From positions 11,985,570 through 12,049,569 of the forward strand of contig CM022301.1 of assembly GCA_011799875.1 (NCBI GenBank): 64,000 nt of DNA, given 5' to 3'. The stretch is from Thinopyrum elongatum (taxonomy: Eukaryota > Streptophyta > Magnoliopsida > Poales > Poaceae). A model generated the notes under the pieces. The model did not search any database and was not told the origin of the DNA. It saw only the letters and a list, made by a program, of their open reading frames with translations. The translations under genes and the position numbers were made by a program. This document shows, one piece after another, positions 34,501 through 45,008 of the stretch (its first letter is position 1; each line of letters opens with the position of its first letter).

Positions 34501-37500
34501 GAACCTCGCCTCCGCCACCCCTCGTCGCCGGCGCCGTTCCCGGCCAACTCCGGCGTAGCCACCCCCACCGTTCGACTCGCGGGCGTGGTCTCGATCGAAC
34601 GCCGCAAACCGCGCTGCAAATGATGCCCCGTAGGCTTTTTCCGAGCCTCGCCGGCGTTCGGCCGCCGCGTACGCGCTCGTCGGAGCAACTCCGGCGGCCA
34701 TCCGACGTGTCGCCAGCGAGGCAGGTGGCCCCCACCACTTGTGCCACTGACCGCTGGGCCCCGCGGGCCCAGTTGACTAGTCAACCCGCTGACGTGGCTC
34801 CCACAGCCACTGACAGGCGGGCCCCACATGCTTAATCCATTTTCAATAAATAAATAATCTGTTAAAATTAACCTGTTAATTAGTTAGAGTTAAGTAGTCA
34901 ATGACATGTGGGGTCCACCCCACTGTTTAGCTCTGTTAGTTTAGTTAAGTAGTTGTTAACCTTGGAGAGACTGACAGGTGGGCCCCCACCTGTCAGTTTG
35001 ACTGGTCAGCTGCGCTGACGCAGTGCTGACGTCACGCTGACGTCATCTGGCACTACTCTGGATAATGTTGGATTTAATAATTTAAATAATTTCAGAATAT
35101 AGATTAAACCTTAGAAAATTCATATCTTTTAATCCGTAACTCCGATGGAAAAACTTTGTACATGAAAGTTGCTCAGAATTTCGAGACTAATCCGGATACG
35201 CGGTCCATTCGTCTGTCACACATCCCTAGCACCGCGAACACGCAACCGTTCCCCCTCTTTTCATCTGTCAGAAATTCCGGACACCGGGGATACTTTCCTG
35301 GATGTTTTCCCCCTTCTCCTGTATCGCGTAGCACTGCGCTAGACTACCCCTAGCACTGCGTATTGCCATGTCGTACATCGTGTTGCTCTTGTTTGCTGTA
35401 TTTTTATACTGTTTCCTCCCCCTCCTCTCTCTCGTTAGACCCCAACGCAGTTCCCGGAGCGACGCAGCTCCGGTGATTGGCTACACCTCCGACGACCTTG
35501 CCTTTGCCGCCGAGCAACCAGGCAAGCCCCCCCTTTGATCATCCCGATATCGCCTATTCTAATATCTCATGCTTGCACTAGATTTTGCTACTGTATTTGA
35601 TTGCTCCTATTCTGCTGCATAGCCTGTTTATTGTAACCTGCTTTTGTTACCACCTGGATATCCTAGACTGTTTAGTATAGGCTTGGGTAGAGACCATCAG
35701 TGACCCCTCTTATCCCGACTGCCCTGCTGGAGTATCAGAAGACCCGATCAACGGGATCGAAGACCAGGACCCGGCACCACACCTCACTTCCTCCTTAGTT
35801 GCTCGACACTACTGGGTTACCGTCGAGTGCCGAGGGTGATACCTCGTCAGCACTTCTGATGATAACCTTGTGGGTTAGTTAATCGGTCGTGGTAAGCGAG
35901 GGTGATTCCTCCTACACCACCCCCGATAACGACGAAGTCGTGCAACACCTCTATTGTGGACCTCGAGGGTGATTCCTCCTACGTCCACCTCATTTTTACA
36001 TCAGGTGGGAGTCCAACGAGGGTGATGCCTCGGATTCCCCCTTGATATGGTAGCCACACGGATGCCTTACATACTGGTGATACTGCTACTTAGTGAAGGA
36101 TGGATAGTTACCCGTGAGTTATATCACGAGGCGCGGCCGGGCATTCTTAGCCCTTGCAGCAAGTCCTCGAGACGGGGCGACGGGGTCACATCTTTCGTGA
36201 GTCTCTGCTCGTTACCGCAAGCCACTAGGACACTACGATTTGGATATATGATCTGAGCCGGCCTCTGGTCGGATAGCACTAACCATCACGTGGGCATAGT
36301 ATGGGCGTTCTGCATCGTAACATCAGCCGAAAGCTCTGTCAGACGTCCAGTTCAGCATTGTGGCCCGGTCGGATCGTACCGGCCTTACGAGGCGATGCTT
36401 TTATCCACCCTGCACACAACGACCCGGAGGGCGAGGGGCGATGGCCCAAGACCCCCTTGCGCTTAGGAGGTAGACCGGCGGGGACCTCTCTACTGAGCTG
36501 TAGGTAGGGTTGCGGTGTGTCGTTTGGCCGAGGCCGGGCATGACCCAGGAAAGTGTGTCCGGCCGGAGTTAATCGAGCGTGGTGGGTAAGTTGGTGCACC
36601 CCTGCAGGGAAGAACACATCTATCGATAGCCGGTCCTACGGTAAAGGACACTCGGAGTTGTATCCCGATCGGTACAGTTAGAACTTGGGATGATACCTGG
36701 ATATGTGGCTCCGGGATTGCTTTCTCGCAGGGAGTCGAGGAAGGATCTCTGGGCGAGACTGTTACTTGACACTACTGCTACTTTACATTATGCTATTCTG
36801 TACTCCTCTTATGCTGCAAGACAGATGAAGATGCTGAAGATGCTAGTCTTCGATAGGACTAGGCCTTCTCTCTATTCTGGCTTTTCTGCAGCCCAGTCCA
36901 CATATACAGCCATCCTTTGATAATGTTGCATATGTAGTGTAGATCCTTGCTTGCTGAGTACTTCGCAGTACTCACGGTTGCTTTGCTTTCCTCTTTCTCC
37001 CTTATCAGTTGTCGTGACCGGATGACGGAGCCCCTGAGATAGCTGTTCCACCGTCGACTATTTCTACCACCCCGAGGACGGCTACTACTTCAAGATGGCT
37101 ATCGACCAGGAGTAGGATTGGAGGGTCCTAGGCAGGAGGCCTACGCCTTTCGATCGTAGTGTTTTATTTTGCCCCGCCTTTCTAAAGGCCTTTCTGTTTT
37201 TCTTTTATATCTGTACTCAGATATCTGATGCTTCCGCTGACGCTTGTATGCCATCGAGCTATGTATTCAAGCCCTCGAGGCCCTGGCTTGTAATATATGC
37301 TTGTATGACTTTATTTATGTTTTAGAGTTGTGTTGTGATATCTTCAAGTGAGTCCTTAGGCTTGATCGTGTGCATTTGCATGTATGATTAGTGCACGATT
37401 AAGCCGGGGGCGTCACAGTAGTGACCATCAGTGACCCCACCACCTTACCTTTGTTGCCCCTGCTTGATCATCGACAACTCGATCAACGTGATCGTCGACC

Positions 37501-39130
37501 AGAGACCGACACCTCACTTCACACCCCCCTTAGTTGTACGACTCTGCGTAGTAACTATCGAGTGCCGAGGGTGATACCTCGTGACGCACTCCTGATGAAT
37601 ACTCTGCAGCGTAGCTGTTCGGTCGTGGTCATCGAGGGTGATTCCTCCTTCTCCACTTCCAATATGACTCTGTCGTGCAACCCCTCAGTGTGAACCTCGA
37701 GGGTGATACCTCATACGTTCACCCTGATGTTTTCATCGAGTGGAATCCGCCGAGGGTGAATCCTCGGGTTTCCCCTTTGATGATATGACCACACGGTTAC
37801 TTGACCTTTGTTACAGGCGGGTCCACCCTGGTGGGTACCCGCTGGGGATCTATGTGGTCGAGTGTGCCGGAAGGGCACTCGAGTGTAATATTGTGGCGGA
37901 GCTTCAGAAACTCTGACTGTCTCCGTGTGATACTAAATGAGCCTATTGGATTTGGGTGTGTGATCTGAGTGGGTCGACATGCCCTATACGCACTACCACC
38001 ACGCGGGATTATGGTTATGGGGCCCTCTACATCGTACGTTTCTCCCGAAAGCTCATCAGACGTCACGATTCACCGTGCGGGCTGATCACCGGGATTGGGC
38101 TGGATACTTCACTGACAAGTTCAGTGTCGCGCCTGCACCCCGGCCAGCCACGCAACGCGCAGGGTGCCCAGGGCGATGGCCCAAGACCTCTGGGTGCATA
38201 GGTTAGTCCGGCGTGCTAACCTCTCTGCTGAGCCTAGGTAGGGCGCTGCTTCATGTTGATCTTCCGAGGACGGGCATTACCCAGCAAGTATGTCCTGCTA
38301 GAGTTGATCGAGCGTGTTGGGTAACAGTAGTGCACCCCTGCAGGGATGAATGATCTATCGATAGCCGGTCCTACGATAAAGGACGCTCAGTTTGTGTATC
38401 CCGATCTACTACTTGAACTAGATACTTGTTACTTAATTGAAGCTTCGGGATCGCTTTCTCGCTGGGAGTCGAGGAAGGATCTCTAGGCTTGCTTCAACAT
38501 GTTTGCTAAATAAAATGCTACTCTACTCTCTTCTACTGCTGCAAGATGATGACTTCGTGAAGATGCTAGTCTTCGATAGGACTAGGCCTTCTCTCTATTC
38601 TGGCATTTCTGCAGCCCAGTCCACATATACAGCCTTTCTCCATTGATAATGTTGCATATGTAGTATAGATCCTTGCTTGCTGAGTACTTCGGATGAGTAC
38701 TCACGGTTGCTTTGTACTTCTTTTTCCCCATACCCCACCTTGATGATACACCAGACGATGGAGTCCAGGAGCCAGATGCCACCACAGGAGCTTACTATCA
38801 GGAGGGTCCAGAGGGCACTTACTACTGGATCGAGCCAGCCAACCAGGAGTAGGATCGGAGGCTCCCAGGCAGGAGGCCAACGCCTTTTGATCTTGTGTCG
38901 TTGTTTGTGCTAGCCTTCTTGAGGCAAAACTTGTCTAACTATGTCTGTACTCAGATAATATTTGTATGACTGACTTATGTTTTCGGATCTTCAGATCCCT
39001 GGTCTGTAATATTGTGGATCTCCGTTTATTTGTGTTAGAGTTGTGTTGTGATATCTTCCCGTGAGTCCCTGTGCTTGATCGTGCATGTTTGCGTGTATGA
39101 TTAGTGCACGATTGAGTCGGGGGCGCCACA
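31546..39130 (+). repeat. 5' LTR of element C, interrupted by a solo LTR
   Basis: LTR text is 31546-33309 and 37423-39130, about 3.47 kb in sum, matching the 3' LTR throughout. It has a C-rich block (32040-32420) with poly-C runs, an AT-rich TTAATTAA-rich stretch after it, and a series of GAGGGTGAT.CCTC motifs at 37560-37765. Confidence 0.93.
33310..37417 (+). mobile_element. 4.1-kb solo LTR inside the 5' LTR of element C
   Basis: TGTAACACCCCTCTG...GGGGGCGTCACA, flanked by GTAGT (33305-33309 and 37418-37422). The uninterrupted homologous site in the 3' LTR is near 46788-46792. It is a relative of the LTR it sits in: the 3' parts share, for example, CTAGTCTTCGATAGGACTAG (36843 and 38564) and the repeated GAGGGTGAT.CCTC hairpins. 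The GC-rich part 33790-34820 supports long frames on both strands but no gene. Confidence 0.93.
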
Positions 39131-39133
39131 AGT

Positions 39134-39145
39134 TGGTATCAGAGC
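39134..39145 (+). other. Primer binding site of element C (tRNA-Met)
   Basis: TGGTATCAGAGC lies three bases after the 5' LTR end; it complements the 3' end of plant initiator tRNA-Met, the standard primer for this lineage. Confidence 0.93.
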
Positions 39146-39524
39146 CGACTGCCTGTAGGAAGCCCCCTCCAAATTCCTTGGCCGAAGTTGAGTCTAGAAA
39201 CCGAAAAACTAATTTACTAACTTGGCTGTGTGGCTTACGGGCCCACGTCACCAACTGGGTGGTATTAGGATCTTTTATTCCTCGTCTATACTCTGGGACT
39301 CTAATCTCTCTTCTATTCGGGTTAAATAAATTTTACTAACACCGACACTTAGGATCTCGTAAATTCTGTCTACCCGGAGAGCTGGATATCTGTGCGATTT
39401 CCCTGTCGTTGATCTGATTAGTCTGATAATCATTTTCCTTTCCATTGTTTTGTTTAACATTTCTCTCCGAGTTGTGTTAAACTTCTCATTGTCGTTTGAC
39501 AACCCTGAATTTCCTCTGTTTCAG

Positions 39525-40295
39525 ATGGATCGTTTGTTTCCACCGCGTCCTACGACACAGCTTGTGCTTCGCACTTGGGCTCGTGATGCCCCTGGGTTTC
39601 CAGCTGTCCTGATCGCTCTCATGACCAGACTTGGCTACCGCTGGTACCCTGAGTACATGGTTTACGAGGATTACCGCGAGTTCAATCAGGAGCAGTACCA
39701 TGCTGATGTTCGTATCTATGATCAACAGAATGACTCAGACACTAAGCTGCACCTTTTCCACGGTATCGGCGTGACGATTGAGATGGCAGTACATGATGCC
39801 GCCTACTCTGCTGTCGCACGTCTCCGAGGACAGTTCAGCGATATCTTGGATGACTCTGAGTTCCGATACATTCCATATGCCCCTGCTGGAGATGCTACTG
39901 GATACTACACAGCTATCTGTGCCCCGTACGAGCATCGCCGATACGACCCGCGCGTTCTGATTCAGTGCACTCAGGCTCTGGATCGCACTGTTCGGGCTCT
40001 TGCCATCGAGTTGGTTGCCACTCGAGCACGTCTCTATGATGCTATGACGCAGTTGCTACCCGCTGTTCATGCAGGGATACATCCTGAGCACATCCTTTAT
40101 CCGCGCAGGACTCAGATGTATGCTGGTATTGATTGGCCTGCTGTTGGAGGTCACACACCTACACGTGGACCTCTTCTTACAGCTCGAGACCGGGTTCTGC
40201 ATCAGAGTGCACATGGAGCACAGGATCCTACCGCGATGAACATTCGTCGTCCACACTCGCAGTTACCCCGTTACAGTGGTTTTCTCCGACGTTGA
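39525..40295 (+). CDS. Extra ORF upstream of gag-pol in element C; dsRNA-binding-domain-like fold
   Basis: 256 residues from MDRLFPPRPTTQLVLRTWAR; the ATG directly follows TTCCTCTGTTTCAG, which looks like a splice acceptor, and this decided the start (the frame is open 25 codons further up). Residues about 25-105 read as helix (VLIALMTRLGY), PEYMVYED strand, YHADVRIYD strand, KLHLFHGIGVT, then helix IEMAVHDAAYSAVARLRGQF. That is the alpha-beta-beta-beta-alpha order and glycine/alanine pattern of a dsRBD, though the usual KKxAK basic patch is absent. The C-terminal half is helix- and Arg-rich and unrecognised. It is intact in an element whose gag-pol is broken twice. The role is unknown; interference with small-RNA silencing or RNA packaging are possibilities only. 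Confidence 0.6.
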   Translation: MDRLFPPRPTTQLVLRTWARDAPGFPAVLIALMTRLGYRWYPEYMVYEDYREFNQEQYHADVRIYDQQNDSDTKLHLFHGIGVTIEMAVHDAAYSAVARLRGQFSDILDDSEFRYIPYAPAGDATGYYTAICAPYEHRRYDPRVLIQCTQALDRTVRALAIELVATRARLYDAMTQLLPAVHAGIHPEHILYPRRTQMYAGIDWPAVGGHTPTRGPLLTARDRVLHQSAHGAQDPTAMNIRRPHSQLPRYSGFLRR

Positions 40296-40544
40296 TGTAG
40301 CCTTTGCTATGTCTCGTTGTGTACTTCCTTACCGCGTGCCTGCGTGCCGCCTAGTATGTCTAGCTTCTAATTTGCGCCGTTATGCCGTCCGCATGTACCC
40401 GACTTTGTGTATGGATCTGTATGTCTTAATTGACTACTGTTATGTATCTATTACACTGCTTAAGAATTGTCGTGCTACATCATGCTTGTCACTAAACGCT
40501 CGCAATTGCTTTTACTAAACTACCCCTTGTTGATACTTAGCAGG

Positions 40545-43500
40545 ATGGTTAGACCAGGTGGTCGTGGTCGTGGTCGTGCCCCTGAACGTCCACCACCGCC
40601 AGACTATATGGCAGCTATGATGCAACAATTCGAGCTCAACCGCCAGTTCATGACTGGGATCATGGCTCAGTTTCCGCATCAGAACATCCAGAACCAGAAC
40701 CCTCCTTCAATAACTCTGCCGGAGTTCATGCGACTTAACCCCACTCACTTCCGCAACTCTGACAAGCCACTGGATGCTGATGACTGGCTCCGCGACATCA
40801 CTCACGAGATGGAGTCTGCTAATGTCGCCCCTGCCAACTTCGTCACCTTCGCGTCCTTTTTCTTAAAAGGGCCCGCTGCTCAATGGTGGGACACACACAA
40901 GCGTACACTGCCTGCTAGAACAGTTATTACCTGGTATGAGTTCCAGGCTGCTTTCCGTACATGTTACATCCCTCAGGCAATTATGGAATGCATGAAGACC
41001 CAGTTCCGCAACCTCACTCAGGGTAACAAGACTGTCGAAGCTTATCAGCGAGAATTTCTTGATCTCTCCCGCTATGCTGAAGAAGACATCGCCACAGATG
41101 CTCGCAGACAAGAGAAGTTTCGTAATGGACTCCACCCAGACCTCAAGCTTGCACTTGCTGCTCAAGACTTCAACGACTTTTCAACTCTAGTGAACAAGGC
41201 TATTCTTGTTGAGACCGCTCAGATGGAACACAAGGACTCGCAGAAGCGCCATCGTGATGCTGGCTCTTCTTCGGGCTCAGCACAGAAGCGTCGAGTTTGG
41301 ATTCCCAACAATGCGTTCCATCCCAATACCTCTGCACCAAAGAACAATGCTGCACCACGTCTGCCTCCTCCACCACCGAGGCAGCCAAAAGCTCAAGCTA
41401 TTCAAAACAATGCTCCTCTTCGTCCTGAAGATGGTTTGTGCTTTAAGTGCCGCAAACCAGGTCACCAGGCTAAAGACTGCCGCCAGACTCAGAATCAGCT
41501 GGCTTTTCCTCGTACTGGTCGTGGCAATAGTCGTGGCAACAATCAGACCCGCAACTATAATACTGGGTCTGCTTCACATGGTCATGGACACGCTTACAAC
41601 ATTGACATTGAAGAAGTCCAGGATCAGCCTGCTACTGTGATGGGTACCCTTCTCGTTAATTCAGTACCTGCTTCTGTATTATTTGATTCAGGAGCATCGC
41701 ATTCATTCATGTCTGAAGCATTTGCATTATCTCATGACATTGCATTCGAAAAGATGAAACTGCCAGTAGTTGTCCGCACCCCTGGAGTCCAATGTCAAAC
41801 CACTATGATGGCACACAATGTCCCTGTTGAAATCGAGGGATTTGAATTCCTGGCTTCACCTATTATCCTGAAGTCTTCCACCATAGACCTCATACTCGGA
41901 ATGGATTGGTTGAAAGCTCACATTGCTTCGATCCATTGTGCCACTAAAGTTGTCCAACTTCTTCACCCCACCGATGAGATAGTGAATTATACCGCCCGCA
42001 TTACTCGAGATGCTGAAGCTCAGATATATGCTCTGAATGCTTTGAACGCTTCACCTCTGGAAGGAATCGAGAACGTTCCTGTCGTTCGAGATTTTCCAGA
42101 CGTCTTTCCCGAAGAACTTCCAGGCATACCCCCGGCTAGGGCTGTCGAGTTTGTCATTGACTTGAAGCCTGGCACTGTCCCTATTGCCAAGCGGCCTTAT
42201 AAGATGCCTCCGCACCACCTTCTCGAGCTTAAGGAAGAAATCAACAAGTCACTTAAGAATGGTTTCATCCTCCCCAGTTCCTCTGCTTGGGGAGCACCTT
42301 CACTCTTCGTTAAGAAGAAGGATGGAACTAACTGTTTGGTTCAGGATTACCGGCCCATCAACCAAGCCACAATCCAGAATAAATACCCACTGCCCCGGAT
42401 CAATGATCTTTATGATCAACTTGCTGGATCATCGGTGTTCTCTAAACTCGACTTGAGGTTGGGTTATCACTAGATCCATGTCCGTGAAGAGGATATTCCC
42501 AAGACTGCATTCGTCACTCGTTATGGCTCCTATGAATACACCGTCATGTCATTTGGCCTAACGAATGCCCCAGCTACATTCTCCCGTCTGATGAATTATA
42601 TATTCATGGATTACCTCGACAAGTTCGGCGTGGTATATCTAGATGATATTCTGGTCTATTCTAAGAATAAAGAAGAACATGCTGAACACCTCCGTCTGGT
42701 ACTAGAAAGGCTCCGAGAACACCAGTTGTATGCCAAGTATTCCAAATGTGAATTTTGGCTTTCTAAAGTAACTTACCTTGGACATGTGATTTCCAAGGAT
42801 GGAATTGCTGTTAACCCCGAACGAGTTCAGGCTATTCTTGACTGGACTCCCCCGAAGAATGTTAAGCAAGTTAGAAGTTTTCTCGGACTCACTAGTTATT
42901 GCCGTCGATTTGTTGAGAACTTTTCCAAGATTGCAAAACCATTGACAAATCTGCTTCACAAAGGTGTTAAATTTGAGTGGACAGAAAAATGTCAAGAAAG
43001 CTTTCAGACACTAAAAGATAAACTGACATCTGCCCCAGTATTAGCACCCCCGGATTCCCAAAAGGATTTCGTAATATACTGTGATGCATCTCGTCAAGGA
43101 TTAGGCTGTGTCCTAATGCAAGAACGCAAGGTGATTGCTTATGCCTCCCAACAATTGCGTCCTCATGAAGAAAATTATCCCATGCATGATCTTGAACTTT
43201 CTGCGGTTATTTATGCCCTGAAGCTATGGCGACATTACCTTCTCGGTAATCGTTGCGAGATATATACGGATCATCAAAGTTTGAAGTATTTATATACTCA
43301 ACCAGATCTGAACCTTCGTCAACAAAGATGGCTCGAAACAATTGCCGATTATGATATGAATATCTCATACACCCCTAGCAAGGCTAATGTAATGGCCGAT
43401 GATTTGAGTCGTAAGGCTTATTGCGGCAACCATATGGTTCAGGAAACGCAACCTCTTCTCCATGAAGAGCTTTGCAAGTTAAACCTCAATATTGTTCCAC

Positions 43501-44972
43501 AGGGTTATCTCAATACCCTGGTTGTTGAACCAGATTTAGAACACAGCATTAAGACTATGCAACGGTATGACTCTAAAGTTGAAAGGATTAAGCGATACCT
43601 CGAAAGAGGAAAGCCGTTGGAATTCCATCTTGATAAGGATGGGATCCTATTTTTCCAACACCGTCTCTTCGTACCCAAGTTCAAGGATGAGAGGGAACAC
43701 GTTATGAAAGAAGCTCATGATACTCCTCTGTCTATTCACCCTGGTAGCACAAAGATGTACCGTGACATTTGTCAGAGATACTGGTGGCCCAATATGAAGC
43801 GAGACATTGCTCGTTATGTTTCTGAGTGTGACATTTGTCGCCGCATTAAAGCAGAACATCAAAGGCCTGCTGGAACTCTGCAACCCCTTGAAATTCCTGA
43901 ATGGAAATGGGACAAGGTCCAAATGGATTTCATTACTGGTTTTCCCAGATCCCAGAAGGGTCATGATGCTATTTTTGTCGTCATTGACCAATTCTCAAAG
44001 GTTGCTCACTTTCTGCCTATTAAGGAGACAATCACTGCTAGTCAGTTAGCAGATTTGTATGTTTTCCGAATTGTGTCGCTCCACGGTGTTCCGTTGGAGA
44101 TCAGTTCTGATCGTGGTAGCCTCTTCACCTCCAGATTCTGGAATAGTTTCCAAGAAGCTATGGGAACTCATCTGTTTTTCAGCACCACTTCTCACCCTCA
44201 GTCACAGGGTCAAGTCGAACGAGTTAATCAAGTGCTCGAAGATATGCTTCGAGCTTGCGTCATCTCCTTCGGTAAGAAATGGGAGGAATCTTTTCCGTAT
44301 GCTGAATTCTCTTACAACAATAGCTATCAAGCTAGTTTGAAGATGGCACCATTTGAAGTTCTTTACGGACGTAAGTGTCGAACCCCTCTGAATTGGTCAG
44401 AAACTAGGGAACGCTCACTCGTCGGACCGGACATTATTCAGCAAGCTGAAGAACAAGTCCGCATTGTCCGTGAACATCTGAAAACTGCTCAGTCTCGTCA
44501 GAAGAGCAACTATGACCGAAAGCACCAGGAAATAGTCTATCAACCTGGCGAACAAGCTTACCTCCACATCACTCCGTTGAAAGGCACTCATCGGTTCGGA
44601 ATCAAAGGCAAGTTAGCTCCTCGCTACATTGGCCTATTCCGTATTCTTGCCCGTTGAGGAGAGGTGGCATATCAATTGCAATTGCCGCCAAATCTTTCTC
44701 AAGTACATGATGTCTTTCATGTATCCCAACTCCGTCGCTGCTTCAAGGATCCTATTCGAGCTGTGGATCACGAAATGCTTGAATTACGGGAAGATCTGTA
44801 TTATCCAGAACATCCCATCCGTATTCTTGATCAAGCTGAGCGTCGAACTCGTCAAAAGTCAATCAAATTCCTCAAGGTTCGGTGGTTGAATCATTCTGAA
44901 GATGAAGCCACTTGGGAACGCGAGGATCGTCTTCGCGAAGAATACCCCACTTTCTTTCAGTCTTCCTCTTAA
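40545..44972 (+). pseudogene. gag-pol polyprotein with chromodomain, two nonsense codons
   Basis: One frame of 1475 codons from [16 protein letters not shown]. Gag capsid lies at residues about 60-240 ([28 protein letters not shown]), a CCHC knuckle at about 299-312 ([14 protein letters not shown]), and aspartic protease at about 381 (FDSGASHSF). Reverse transcriptase follows, with YLDD at about 698 (42636-42647), then RNase H ([15 protein letters not shown]). Integrase has an HHCC finger (ending [12 protein letters not shown]) and DDE residues ([23 protein letters not shown]). A chromodomain-like tail (VRWLNHSEDEATWEREDRL) ends the protein. TAG at 42471-42473 (codon 643, replacing Gln in GYHQI) and TGA at 44655-44657 (codon 1371) interrupt it. 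The order PR-RT-RH-INT-chromodomain places it among Ty3 chromoviruses. The ATG is preceded by a CTTAGCAG acceptor-like sequence. Confidence 0.93.
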
Positions 44973-44996
44973 TTCTCGGGACGAGAATTCTTGATA

Positions 44997-45008
44997 GATG
45001 AGGAGAAT
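44997..45008 (+). other. Polypurine tract of element C
   Basis: GATGAGGAGAAT directly abuts the TGTAACACC start of the 3' LTR. Confidence 0.8.

Noticed and set aside
33771..34835. Up to 227-codon GC-rich frames inside the second solo LTR
   Set aside because: Same reason: overlapping frames on both strands in a GC-rich LTR block with no protein motif.
35838..37765. CRISPR-like array suggested by regularly spaced repeats
   Set aside because: The repeats are about 14 bp, degenerate, unevenly spaced, within plant LTRs and without cas genes.
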